IMG/VR virus record: IMGVR_UViG_3300008114_000499
Span: 1-25,509 of that record
Strand: one strand, 5' to 3'
Source: a virus
Length of the DNA stretch: 25,509 bases
The notes beneath the pieces were generated by a model. That model had not been told where the DNA came from, did not search any database, and saw nothing but the letters and a program-made list of their open reading frames with translations. Below are positions 14,941 through 24,400 of the stretch, piece by piece. Position numbers and translations under genes: made by a program. The stretch's first letter is position 1. Each line of letters opens with the position of its first letter.

Positions 14941-15782
14941 ATCCTATTAAAGTTTTCAAAGCTTCTAACTATGTTAGAGTACTCTAATTGAACTTGAAAC
15001 TCATTGAATCTATTTGCATTGTTGTGTGTACATTCCTTAATGACTAAAAAGTTGTCATCATTTTTGAGTTTATCTTTAACAATTAGTTTTACATCATTTT
15101 GGGTTTTGATTAATAAACTTTCAAGTAGCTTATTAAGATCTTTAGTCATAGAAATGGATTTTGGATTATCATCGTAGAAAGTAATCTGATTATAATTATC
15201 AATTGTTTCAGAAGTTAGAATATCTCCATCTGTTTTAAGACCAATCAAGTGTTGCAAAATTAATCTCGATTTTATATAAGCTAAATTGTCATCATTTTTA
15301 TTAAAAAAAGTTTCTGATATAAAGTAATATTTTTTAACTAATAGTCCTTTTTCTTTTAATTTTTCTTCTAAGTTTTCTATTTGTTTTGTAAAGTATTCTT
15401 TTTTATTCTTTGAGCATATTATATAAATATCATCATTTGTATTAATGACATTATTAAAAAGTGAAAGTTCTAATTTGAATTCAAGATGTTCAGCCACTGA
15501 TGGGTTAAGAAATTCTTGAAGAGATATTCCTAAATTTGAAATATCAACTTTGTGTTTCTTTGATTTCACTTTTAGTGTGTTCATGAATTCGTTAGATAAC
15601 CAAAATGTTTTTCCATTAAAATTTAGTTTATTACCTTGTGATTTATAAATCCCAGATTTAAATAAATTAAAATCAGAAGTTTCAAGTTTTAAGATAGGTA
15701 TATTTGGATTGTTTTTATCAACAATCCAGGGTTTTGAGTCTATTTTTAGAATTACATCTAAGTCAATAAAATGAGCATTCAT
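14937..15782 (-). CDS. HAD-like phage protein
   Basis: This encodes 281 residues. HAD-type signatures are spread over the sequence: FIDLDVIL (5-12, a D-x-D-V motif I), IYIICSKNKK (motif II-like Ser), YIKSRLILQHLIG (motif III Lys) and ITFYDDNPKSI (motif IV Asp-Asp). The region between motifs I and II is long (about 100 residues) and includes KSGIYKSQGNKLNFNGKTFWL, which probably folds as a cap. It belongs with HAD-like proteins common in T4-like phages; the substrate is unknown. Its last 4 bases overlap the end of the convergent 14326 gene, and its start overlaps the end of the next upstream gene by 20 bases. Confidence 0.72.
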   Translation of the reverse strand: MNAHFIDLDVILKIDSKPWIVDKNNPNIPILKLETSDFNLFKSGIYKSQGNKLNFNGKTFWLSNEFMNTLKVKSKKHKVDISNLGISLQEFLNPSVAEHLEFKLELSLFNNVINTNDDIYIICSKNKKEYFTKQIENLEEKLKEKGLLVKKYYFISETFFNKNDDNLAYIKSRLILQHLIGLKTDGDILTSETIDNYNQITFYDDNPKSISMTKDLNKLLESLLIKTQNDVKLIVKDKLKNDDNFLVIKECTHNNANRFNEFQVQLEYSNIVRSFENFNRI

Positions 15783-16167
15783 AACATCTTATATATAAAA
15801 AACCCACTTTCAATATTGCAATAATTTTTAAACCAAATTCTTCTTGAAAGTCTAAGCAGCAGTCAATCCAATTCACTTTATAGTTATTTGAGAATCTCCA
15901 TTCTTTATCTCCGCCTGATAGCCAATAAAGACACTTTTCAGGTGATATATTATAGAGATTTACATCTTTTAATTCAATTTCCCAAAATTTGCTATTTTTA
16001 TTCTTACTTTTCATTAAAATTGCGATTGCTTCTGCTATGTCGTTTGTAACTAGATTTCCTATTTCGAAATAGTAATTGTCTCCTTCTTTGTCGACTTTTA
16101 CTTGATTATCTGACCAATAGTCAAAGCTTCTCATAGTATCTACTTTTTTAAACTTTCTCATAAACAT
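15763..16167 (-). CDS. Hypothetical protein
   Basis: This encodes 134 residues. There are alternative starts at residues 3 and 12; the DNA before the first ATG is AT-rich and carries no Shine-Dalgarno. Trp/Tyr-rich segments (MRSFDYWSDNQVKV, then CLYWLSGGDKEWRF) suggest a compact beta-containing domain. It ends in a hydrophobic, Cys-containing tail (GFLYIRCYECSFY) whose codons overlap a TTTTTTATATATAA element and the start of the HAD-like gene by 20 bases, so translation of the two is probably coupled. The family is not recognised. Confidence 0.65.
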   Translation of the reverse strand: MFMRKFKKVDTMRSFDYWSDNQVKVDKEGDNYYFEIGNLVTNDIAEAIAILMKSKNKNSKFWEIELKDVNLYNISPEKCLYWLSGGDKEWRFSNNYKVNWIDCCLDFQEEFGLKIIAILKVGFLYIRCYECSFY

Positions 16168-16181
16168 ACTTATTTTTTATA

Positions 16182-16469
16182 TCAACTTTGATTAATTCCC
16201 GAATTCCAATTTCCTTTAAAATTACCTCCTTCAAATATTCCGTTTTCCCAATTCCCGTAAAAATTACCATTTTTAAATACTCCGAATTTCCATTCTCCAG
16301 AATAAAAGTTCCCAGAATGCCAAATAATTGTGTTTTTCTTTATTTCGATTTTAGCGTCTTCAATTTCTGAGTCTACTAACCAGTAAAATTTTTGACTTAT
16401 AAGTAAATCCTCTATTTTCGATTGACTTTTTATTGACTTGTTGTCAATCAACAATTCTGCGTATCTCAT
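16182..16469 (-). CDS. GNFxGxW (MORN-like) repeat protein
   Basis: This encodes 95 residues. The first 50 are a charged alpha/beta lead. From about residue 50 it contains back-to-back short repeats: WHSGNFYSGEWKFGVFKNG, NFYGNWENGIFEGG, NFKGNWNSGI. They resemble MORN repeats (YxGxWxxGxxxGxG) with Phe/Asn in place of Tyr, and would form a small beta-hairpin ladder. MORN-type repeats serve as binding or spacing scaffolds; nothing indicates a specific partner. It is followed 14 bases later by the 16167 gene on the same strand. Confidence 0.72.
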   Translation of the reverse strand: MRYAELLIDNKSIKSQSKIEDLLISQKFYWLVDSEIEDAKIEIKKNTIIWHSGNFYSGEWKFGVFKNGNFYGNWENGIFEGGNFKGNWNSGINQS

Positions 16470-16540
16470 AACTATGAGTTATATATTCATGTAATTTTAC
16501 CACTTAATATTCTAATCTTATTTTTTTCAAAATTTAGATT

Positions 16541-16590
16541 ATTAAAAATTAAAAAAGTCCAAAATCTTTATCTGGTAAAGATTTTGGACT
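16541..16590 (-). terminator. Strong rho-independent terminator
   Basis: A perfect 15-bp inverted repeat (16556-16570 with 16576-16590) surrounds a TCTGG loop. On the minus strand the stem is followed by TTTTTTAATTTTTAAT. It lies 24 bases after the stop of the 16615-17001 gene and isolates it from the downstream minus-strand genes. Confidence 0.88.
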
Positions 16591-16614
16591 GTTAAGGATT
16601 CTTTAATTAATATT

Positions 16615-17001
16615 TTATTTCAATCCATCAAGAAATTTACGTTCATTAGTGGATAGTGATTCCATTCCAGATTTAGAAATTTTATCAAGAATTACATCAA
16701 GTCGGTCACGTTTTTGTTCACCATCCTGATAGTTAGTGTGTTTAGATTTGATCGTTAAGCTTGGTAGAGTTTTTAAGTTCGATATAAACTCATCATTGAA
16801 AATTATATCTTTTTTAACACTGTGGTGAACAAGACCAATGATCTTATGAGTTTCTGAATCTATAAATACTTTAGTATAACCATCTTCTGAGAGTTTGAAT
16901 AGATATTCTGCATCAATATTTATCAAATCATTATCGATACAGAGTTGATGATATTCTTCAAATTCTGAATATCGAGTAAGATGTATTGCTTGTACTTTCA
17001 T
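16615..17001 (-). CDS. Small protein with DUF6576-like C-terminal tail
   Basis: This encodes 128 residues. Residues 1-80 form an alpha/beta domain of unknown type (FEEYHQLCIDNDLINIDAEYLF, KVFIDSETHKIIGLVHH). The last 30 or so residues read RLDVILDKISKSGMESLSTNERKFLDGL. This matches the ILDKI..SG..SLT..E..FL tail that ends many Bacteroidota rhomboid-family and other proteins (DUF6576, as recalled). Here it is attached to a different, soluble N-terminal part. It is a single-gene unit with its own terminator, divergent from the 17152 gene. Confidence 0.7.
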   Translation of the reverse strand: MKVQAIHLTRYSEFEEYHQLCIDNDLINIDAEYLFKLSEDGYTKVFIDSETHKIIGLVHHSVKKDIIFNDEFISNLKTLPSLTIKSKHTNYQDGEQKRDRLDVILDKISKSGMESLSTNERKFLDGLK

Positions 17002-17151
17002 ATTCTATTATTATTTAGTAAATATAAGATAAAATTAATGATTTACAAAATTTTATTTAGAATTTTTCTCCTTGTTTACTTTAAATATAATATAAAACTT
17101 AAATTATCAAATCTGATTTTTTATATATACGAAAAACCCAAAGTCATTTTT
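17002..17151. promoter_or_regulatory. Divergent intergenic region
   Basis: These 150 AT-rich bases lie between the 16615-17001 gene (minus) and the 17152 gene (plus). The plus side holds TTTTTTATATATAC at about 17117-17130, a variant of the recurring element, 22 bases before the ATG. An in-frame ATG at 16981 would translate this spacer into a Lys/Phe/Ile low-complexity stretch and is not believed. Confidence 0.4.
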
Positions 17152-20100
17152 ATGAGAAAAATACTCACTCGTGAATCATATTTAAGAGAACTAAATACTA
17201 ACTTATATTCAAAATATACTGGAATAGAACCTATTAATGAGGAAGCTCCTTTTGCGAGTGATATTCCTTGGGGAGATTCACTTATCGGTAGATTGATAAA
17301 TTCGATATCTCGTAAGTCAAGAATAGCTTTCAACAAAACAAGGATAAGTGGACTTGTAAGAGGGTTGAAATCCATTTTTGATGAAATCATGGAAATGGGT
17401 AAAATTGAAATTGTCGGTGACGCAACTGATTTAATTAATTTTATCCGAATCTCGGATTTATTGAAATTACTAAGTGAGCAAGTTCGAGACGAGGAAGATG
17501 TTTCGGTTTTAATCGATACAACTAATCAATTAATTGATACTGTTAAGCGATATGAGTCTGAAAATAAAGATAAAATGTTGAATGCGTTAGAGGAGTTTTT
17601 AGAATATCTAAAGGGACTTAAATCCGGTAAAATTTCAGATGATTCAGATGATTCAGATGATTCAGAAAAGGATTCTATTGAGGACCCAACTCAAATATTC
17701 TATAAAAATTCAAGAATTCTTCTACAGTCTATAGTGGATTTATCAAGACTTATAAAACAAAATGTTGTTAGAATAAGTGGCGGTAGTGAAGAATATGAAA
17801 ATAAGATAATTTCAAAAAGATCTACTCTTAAAGTTGGTAGTGAATATCTTTATATCAATAGTAAGGGTGAGAAATTTAGATGTAAATTATTAAGCCTAGA
17901 TAATAAGATAGAAAGAGCTGATGATAAGAAATGGCTCACAACGGATGATAAAAAAGGCACTAAACTCAATAAAGATCAGGCTTGTGTTGTATATAAGAAG
18001 AAACTAGATGATTATGGTGATAATTTCAAAAGCGAAGTTGTTGAAATCTTAAAACTTTACAGCTTAGATGGCAAAGAGCCACAAAAAGTTGAAAAACCTG
18101 GTACTGATGTTTCTACATTCTTTAACGTTGAAAAATTTAAAAATCTAGAAAAAACTTATCAAACTTCAAAGAATCCATCACAACTTAAAGAACTCATTAA
18201 AATGTGTCAATCCGGTGTTAAGATTTTTACATCTAAAAAAGACGCGGTAAATATAAAATTCTATACAGATAAGTTGAATTCTTACTCACTAATTTTAGCA
18301 AGACAACAGGCAAAAGGTCTTAATATTTCTACAACTGTGCAGAAAAAAATTACAAAACCAGGAGGTGGATTTACTTATAAAGACACTGGAGTTCAAAAGA
18401 CTCTTAAACAACTTCAAGATGATATTTCTTCATTTTCTAAGAAGACCTATTCCATAGAGATTCCTGTAAAGGTATATGCATCATTTGAGTTTGAAACTAT
18501 TGAACATGAGTTGATGAATGAGGCAGAGGCTAATCTTGGTAAACAAGAGGTGTTGGCTCAAAATGCTTGGAAAAAGGTTGTAAAGGCACATAATGATTCT
18601 AAAATAGAGACTTATGTGAAATCGATAGAAGATTTACTTGCAGTAACAGTTAAAGATGGTAAAGATACTTTAAAGTCAGCGAAGAAAGATATAAATTCGC
18701 TAGGCAAACAAGTAATTTTAAACAAATCAACAGTTGGTACACCAATCTCATTTGAGAGTCTTATAAAAGAGGGAGTAAATATAAATGACTTATCTAAGTC
18801 AATCTCACTTTTTGCCAGAGTAATACTTGCATTTAAAGAAGATATGTCACTTGTTGGTAGTTATGGTTCGGTAATAAAGCCGATGAAGTCATTTATAAAC
18901 TCTTTTGATGTTTTGACTAAGACATTACCAAAACTGACAAATGAGTCTGTTTTAGGATTTTCTAGATTTTCTAAACTAAATGAAAAAAATGAGTTTTCTC
19001 CACAAATTAAAGAGAAATTTGATGAGATATTCACAAATGATATTAAGGAGATGTTTACTGTTAAAGATAGAGCAGAGTTAGAAAATCGAGTAAAGGAAGT
19101 TCAAGAAGGTGAATTGGTAATATCAACATCTGATCCAATTATAGAAATTGTAAGATTGTTTAATAGAGCTTGGAGAATACATACACCTGGTGTTATCCCA
19201 TCTGGAAGAACAGGTGGAAAAGTTTCAAACTCGGTTTTTAGAGAGTATGAAAACTTAGGAGGAGGCGGTGGTACACCGGATTCACCAGGTTCAGGTCCAT
19301 ATAGAAACATTGAATTATATGAACAATGGTTTGAAGCTGTTCAAGACATTTTAAGTGATACTAAGTATAGACCAGTTTTTAGTGAAAATACTACTTTTAT
19401 ATTTAGAAATGAAGAAACTGGTCAATCTGGTGATCCAGTAAGAAAGCCAGGTAAAATACTTCTCTCATTTATTAATAGACTTTTAAGTGATACAAAAATG
19501 TATACAGGTGGTTCAATGAATAAATTTATAGAAGAGTATTTTGATTTAAAGAGTGAGAACACACCTCCACTTACTGAACCAGGTTTTTCAAAAGATATAG
19601 AGTTGAATGCTAAAACTACAGAGGAAATTGTTGTAGACGATGTAAAGTTTGCAAAAATTGATTCTGTTACTGCTTTTAGTAAGTATGCGGGAGATTTGGC
19701 TAAATTATTTATCGATACAACAAAAGACTCTGAAACTGATGAACCAATGAATCAGAAATATAAAAACTTATGTTTCAAGGTAAAGGTTAAAATAGGAGAT
19801 AAAGAAAAAACACTCTTTTGGAACTATAAAGGACTTGCTATGGGATATCCAATTTTCTTGTTTTCGAGTGGTAATCTACCATATAATCTAACAAAGGTTG
19901 GTGGTGATATCAAAAAAACAGAACTACCAAAAGATGTTAAATTATCTAGTCTTTTAAAAACAGGAGCTACTTTAAAGGTAGGTAATACTACGAAAGTAAG
20001 ATATGCAGATATAGATGAGCCCTCTAGAGCTTCATTAAATGATGGTATCAATGACAGTAGAGTTGATATGGTAATAAATTCTATAGAAATTTTGGTTAAT

Positions 20101-20223
20101 AAAAAGGATAATACTCCGTATTTGAAGTTCGAAGATAATTATACACCTGGTAAAATAGGTACAGAAATTAATAATAACTACACAAAGTCTAGTGTTGCTA
20201 AAAACATGGTAATAGAAAAATGA
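17152..20223 (+). CDS. Large possible internal/head protein
   Basis: This encodes 1023 residues from the ATG at 17152; an ATG at 16981 would add 57 residues coded by the promoter spacer. The N-terminus MRKILTRESYLRELNTNLYS partly fits the shared tag and is followed by two (L/I)xE sites, LRE and INE. Next comes NEEAPFASDIPWGDSLIGRLINS and a mostly helical N-terminal third, an SDDSDDSDDSE acidic repeat (about 162-172), long helical and mixed regions, a GGGGG linker near 705, and a C-terminal beta-rich part. There is no enzymatic motif. Its size, tag, and position beside tail genes suggest a protein packaged in the head or part of the virion; this is inference. Its stop overlaps the start of the next gene (ATGA). 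Confidence 0.75.
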   Translation: MRKILTRESYLRELNTNLYSKYTGIEPINEEAPFASDIPWGDSLIGRLINSISRKSRIAFNKTRISGLVRGLKSIFDEIMEMGKIEIVGDATDLINFIRISDLLKLLSEQVRDEEDVSVLIDTTNQLIDTVKRYESENKDKMLNALEEFLEYLKGLKSGKISDDSDDSDDSEKDSIEDPTQIFYKNSRILLQSIVDLSRLIKQNVVRISGGSEEYENKIISKRSTLKVGSEYLYINSKGEKFRCKLLSLDNKIERADDKKWLTTDDKKGTKLNKDQACVVYKKKLDDYGDNFKSEVVEILKLYSLDGKEPQKVEKPGTDVSTFFNVEKFKNLEKTYQTSKNPSQLKELIKMCQSGVKIFTSKKDAVNIKFYTDKLNSYSLILARQQAKGLNISTTVQKKITKPGGGFTYKDTGVQKTLKQLQDDISSFSKKTYSIEIPVKVYASFEFETIEHELMNEAEANLGKQEVLAQNAWKKVVKAHNDSKIETYVKSIEDLLAVTVKDGKDTLKSAKKDINSLGKQVILNKSTVGTPISFESLIKEGVNINDLSKSISLFARVILAFKEDMSLVGSYGSVIKPMKSFINSFDVLTKTLPKLTNESVLGFSRFSKLNEKNEFSPQIKEKFDEIFTNDIKEMFTVKDRAELENRVKEVQEGELVISTSDPIIEIVRLFNRAWRIHTPGVIPSGRTGGKVSNSVFREYENLGGGGGTPDSPGSGPYRNIELYEQWFEAVQDILSDTKYRPVFSENTTFIFRNEETGQSGDPVRKPGKILLSFINRLLSDTKMYTGGSMNKFIEEYFDLKSENTPPLTEPGFSKDIELNAKTTEEIVVDDVKFAKIDSVTAFSKYAGDLAKLFIDTTKDSETDEPMNQKYKNLCFKVKVKIGDKEKTLFWNYKGLAMGYPIFLFSSGNLPYNLTKVGGDIKKTELPKDVKLSSLLKTGATLKVGNTTKVRYADIDEPSRASLNDGINDSRVDMVINSIEILVNKKDNTPYLKFEDNYTPGKIGTEINNNYTKSSVAKNMVIEK
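17635..17665 (+). repeat. 9-bp coding microsatellite (TCAGATGAT x3.4)
   Basis: Three perfect copies and a partial fourth encode SDDSDDSDDS inside the large possible head protein. It keeps frame, so copy number could change without disrupting the gene. Confidence 0.9.
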
Positions 20224-20690
20224 AGAATTTAATGACATTTGAGAGTTTTTTTGGTCTTTTCGGAAAAAAGGATAAAAAGTCAGAAGACAAAACAAAAGAA
20301 GTAAAAAAAAGACAACCATTTGTTATGCCATTTTTTTCAAAAGAAGATGATTTACTTGCCAAAAAAGTGTACAATTCACTCAAGTCCGCAATTGAAACAG
20401 GTGATAAAAAAGTCGGAGCTATTGGTAAATATGCCGACTATAAAAGAACTATTACCTTTGAATCAAATGGTAATAAATATAATATTGCTATTCAAAAATC
20501 TTCATCAAAAAGAAGAGATACCACAAAACTTTTCATAGGATTAACAAAACCGGAATATTATACTCTTGTTATAAATAACAGACATTATAATGTTTCTGAA
20601 GGTATTTGTAAGGATATCTGGAATTTATTAGATAAAGATTACTCAAAAAACTGGAAAAATAAGTCAGATATAGAGAAGGATTTTGAATAA
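20220..20690 (+). CDS. Hypothetical basic protein with N-terminal tag
   Basis: This encodes 156 residues whose ATG overlaps the preceding stop (ATGA), so translation is coupled to the large possible head protein. The N-terminus MKNLMTFESFFGLFGKKDKK fits the shared tag and is followed by a Lys-rich linker. A small alpha/beta domain follows (DLLAKKVYNSLKSAIETG, KRTITFESNGNKYNIAIQKS, TKLFIGL, YTLVINNRHYNVSEGICKDIW). The family is not recognised. A DNA-associated internal virion protein is one possibility, given the basic charge and tag. Confidence 0.72.
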   Translation: MKNLMTFESFFGLFGKKDKKSEDKTKEVKKRQPFVMPFFSKEDDLLAKKVYNSLKSAIETGDKKVGAIGKYADYKRTITFESNGNKYNIAIQKSSSKRRDTTKLFIGLTKPEYYTLVINNRHYNVSEGICKDIWNLLDKDYSKNWKNKSDIEKDFE

Positions 20691-20704
20691 ATTTCAATTT
20701 TAGG

Positions 20705-20716
20705 TTAATATATAAG
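20705..20716 (+). promoter_or_regulatory. TTAATATATAAG element before the 20720 gene
   Basis: This is another copy of the recurring AT-rich element, 3 bases before the ATG at 20720, the same very short spacing as before the 9346 gene. Confidence 0.35.
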
Positions 20717-20719
20717 TGT

Positions 20720-21343
20720 ATGAAATACTTAAAACAGTTTAAACTTTTCTTAGAAGCTGATGAGTTAGTTGGAACAGATGATATTAATTCTGTAGAAGAT
20801 GACAAGTCATTAGATGTTAGTACAGAAAAGGCCCAAAAAGATTCATTAGCAGAGGTTCAAAGGAAATTAAAAGAGTTTCAAGCTAAGAAACAATCTATGG
20901 AGAATATTTTTAACGATCCTAAAATTGAAAAGGACGCTGACCTTGAAAAAGAATTACTTTCTTCAGTTTATAATAGTAAAAAAGAAACTAGACAAAGAAA
21001 CAAATATCTTAGAGATTTTGAGTCGGTTTTAAGGCAGGAGCGTAGAAAAAAGAAACTACAGATGGCTATTTCTACTGATGAAGATAGAATAAAAAAAACT
21101 AATGATGAGATTAATCGATTAAACGATGATATTAAGATGGATATAACACCAGACAGAGAGTCTCAGATAAAGAGTAGCTTGGATAGAAATAGAAAGAAAT
21201 TAGTAGAATTGAAAGATAATATTCAAAAAAATAAATCCATATTAAACCGAGATGTCCTTAATTGGCAAAAGAAGAGAGAGGACTTTAAGAGAGATATGAA
21301 AGATGAGGAAGATAGAATAAAAAAACTTTCAAGTAAAATATAA
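20720..21343 (+). CDS. Coiled-coil protein with N-terminal tag (scaffold-like?)
   Basis: This encodes 207 residues. MKYLKQFKLFLEADEL fits the shared N-terminal tag. An acidic linker (to about 35) is followed by almost uninterrupted charged coiled coil to the end (LAEVQRKLKEFQAKKQSMEN, IKKTNDEINRLNDDIK, LVELKDNIQKNKSIL). There is no membrane segment or catalytic motif. Helical rods with a capsid-type tag resemble prohead core/scaffold proteins of T4-type phages, but the sequence gives no direct proof. It precedes the sheath gene by 66 bases. Confidence 0.72.
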   Translation: MKYLKQFKLFLEADELVGTDDINSVEDDKSLDVSTEKAQKDSLAEVQRKLKEFQAKKQSMENIFNDPKIEKDADLEKELLSSVYNSKKETRQRNKYLRDFESVLRQERRKKKLQMAISTDEDRIKKTNDEINRLNDDIKMDITPDRESQIKSSLDRNRKKLVELKDNIQKNKSILNRDVLNWQKKREDFKRDMKDEEDRIKKLSSKI

Positions 21344-21348
21344 AAATA

Positions 21349-21371
21349 GAAAAAAATTGGTTTTTTCTTTT
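21349..21371 (+). terminator. Weak AT hairpin before the sheath gene
   Basis: GAAAAAA pairs with TTTTTTC around an ATTGG loop, followed by TTTT. The stem has a single GC pair, so termination would be partial at best. Confidence 0.3.
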
Positions 21372-21383
21372 AATATATAAAAC
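21368..21383 (+). promoter_or_regulatory. TTTTAATATATAAAAC element before the sheath gene
   Basis: It is almost identical to the element before clpS (10349-10365) and lies 26 bases upstream of the sheath ATG. It is a good candidate for a late phage promoter because the gene behind it is a major structural gene. Confidence 0.45.
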
Positions 21384-21409
21384 ATAAAATAAAAAATAAT
21401 TAAAAAAAT

Positions 21410-24400
21410 ATGGCAATTCAAATCGGTAAATACAAAAGACCCGGTATCTTCATCGAAGAAATTGACAAGACCATTGTAACCAGTCCTCCAGTAGACACTG
21501 TGTTTTCAAATCTTGTTGTTGGTTTCTCTAGAAAAGGACCAGTTAACTCAGCTATTCTACTGAATAACTTGAGTGATCTCGAAAATACTTTCGGGTCTAT
21601 TGACAGAGGATTAGAAAGAAGAGGTTCATTCTTTCATAGAACAATTACTAAAATGTTAGAAGCTGGACCAATTTATGGTATGAATTTGTTGGTGACTGAC
21701 GATACACTCGACACAGTTGAGTATCAGTCTTTATCTGCAACAACTTTTAAAAACAACGATATCGAAAGAATCGATTCTTACAGAAAGTTTTTCGATACTA
21801 CTGGTTTCTGGAAAAGAGATCCAGAGGCTTTTGTTGACTTAACAAGATCAAATCCTGGTTATGCTGGAAGAGTACTTAACCTAACAAACTTGGGTGATAA
21901 GTATATGACAGTATTTGTAATCAAGTCTAAAGTGAGTGGATTCGACAGATCTATGCTTGAGTGGTATGGTTCAAAAGAAAAATTACCACCATACGTATAT
22001 CCAACTGATTTGGCATCTGACTATTTAGTAGATGTTGTTGCAGTGGGTGGTGACTGGTCTAACTACTCAGAATTGTCTGTTGATCCAAGATGGACTCTAT
22101 ACTTCGCTGAAGATGGATTGAAGAAAAATCAATTAAGTGCTTTTGCAAATGATAGAAACGTAACACTATTAGGTTACTACGAAGGTGTATCTTTGATTCC
22201 ATATTTTAGAGATTTAAATGGTAGAAACATATTTATAGAATCTGTAATTAATAAAGATACTGACAAAACCGGCTTATTCTGTGCATTTAATAACGAAATT
22301 TTCGAAACCGACTACCCAACAGGTCTAGTTGACTTGATAGGTAATTCATTAGTTGGTGATAACTTACTCAGTAATCCACCAAGTTCAGAAGCAACTTACT
22401 ATCAATCATTAGATGCTAATGATGGTCTTGCGGATGGAGAACTTTCTATTAAATTCTTGTCATATGAGGAACAAATTACAGAAACAATCGCTATTACTAA
22501 TAAAGTACTCGACAGACCTGGTAACGTATTTGGTCTTTTCGGAACTAACTCGACTTTGTTATCTAACGCTGGTGCTCGTTCGGCACAAGGCGGATTCACT
22601 CACTCGTTGAATGACTCTGGAGTTGTTAGAGGTGGTGTTGTTAGTGGTCCAAATGATGATACAAATTTAAATTACATTAAGTGGCCAAATAGAACTTACT
22701 GGTTCTCTGAGGGATATGTTAATGATTTATTTAGAAGTGGTGATCTTATCACAACATCTTCGAGTGTTACGGCTAACTATACAGTTGACTCTATATCAGA
22801 TAATGGTTATGCTGTAATTGGTGGGTCATTGGTTTCAATACCTTCTGGTACACAATCTTTAGAGTTATTGTATACAGATTATCCACAATTACCAACAACT
22901 TCAGGTACACAATCTTACAATATTGCATATGTACTTGATACAAATGGTAATGTTCAAGTTAAGAAGTCTACAGTTCCAAATACTAAGGTTACTGTATCAG
23001 CTAACGATGTAGTTCTTAGCTGGGGTACAGTTAGCTTATACGGAGGTAGATTCTCCGGAGGAGCGTCTGCGACTGCTAGTATCACCGACGTTACAGTTGA
23101 TGCTACAACTGGTGGTGGTGGTTTGGCATACATTCCACTTCAATTTGGAGTTGATTATACTCTCAGTACAACATCTACATTGACTGAAGTTTTAGCAGAA
23201 GGTGATATTCTTATTACATTCTTGAATACTAATTCGACTCCAGATGTTAAAAACTATGAGCAATATAGAAAGTTCAAGATGTTTAATACACTCTTAACTT
23301 ATATTAATACTTCTAATACGTTCAAAGGACTTGTTTTACTTGATCCAAGAACTACGACTACCAAAAAGCCTTTGAGTGAAGTTTCATTCAGAAGTTTCCA
23401 AACTGGAACAACTGTAAATAAATCTTTTGTTATGTCAACTGGTTTGACAAGTGCTGAGATTGCTGAATTAGTAACTTACGGCGAATTAGTATTCTACAAA
23501 ATCGACGATGAATTCTTGATTGACTACATTGGTCTTGAGACTAAAAATACTATACCAGTGTTAGATGGTTCTACTGCTTCTATTGGTGTTGTTGGTAAGT
23601 ATTCATCTTACTATACTCAATATGATCAAGGAAATATCAGTACTGGTGATGTATTCTTCCAAAATGAACTTTGGGAAGGAGTAGAAGTTCAGTTCATCGA
23701 AGGAGCTGGAATAACAGCATCTTTAGATGGATATAACTACTTAATGTTCAAAGTTACAGAAGGTGGTACATACACTACACAAAACAAATCTTATCTTGCT
23801 AACTTTGACACAGGATTAGCTGGCGATCAGTTCACTGATCCAGTTTATGGATATCAATTCCTTGTAGGTGGAACATTAAACAAAGGTGTGTTTACTGCGA
23901 AATGGGACGCTGGATTAGCAATCGAAAATGGACTTACATTACCTGCTGACGCAACTGGCGCACTTGGTGGTAGAGCTTACTTGATTGGTTCTTACAGCAA
24001 TGGATTACAAGAAGGTATCAACACCGCATCTTATAGCTACTTTGCATATGAAGTGAAAGAAGTTGTAACAGATGAGATGGTAAATGTTGATAAAGTATAT
24101 GGTTACAACACTGAGTTTAGCGGGTCACCTATTTACTTAGTAAATTCAACAGATGACAGTGGTAACTTGACAGTAGAATTTAAACAATCCGATTTGTCAA
24201 CTGATTCAATCTTGAGTTCAGAGAACGCTACAGTTGGAAGCGCTTTAGCAACAAACGGAACACTGTTTATCAAATCTGAGAAAGGTAATTATAAGCAAAC
24301 TTTGGAACTTGAATATCCATCTGGTTGGACACCTATTCCAAACAAAGTTCTTGTTAAGAGAAGCAGATACGGCGAAGTTAAAGTTGGTGATTTCCTTGAA

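Noticed and set aside
16981-17151. Longer start (ATG at 16981) for the large possible head protein
   Set aside because: It would translate the AT-rich divergent spacer into a Lys/Ile/Phe low-complexity stretch and overlap the start of the minus-strand gene.
22413-22610. 65-codon plus-strand open frame inside the sheath gene
   Set aside because: It is out of frame with the sheath, which stays open throughout; it has no leader and no plausible protein features.
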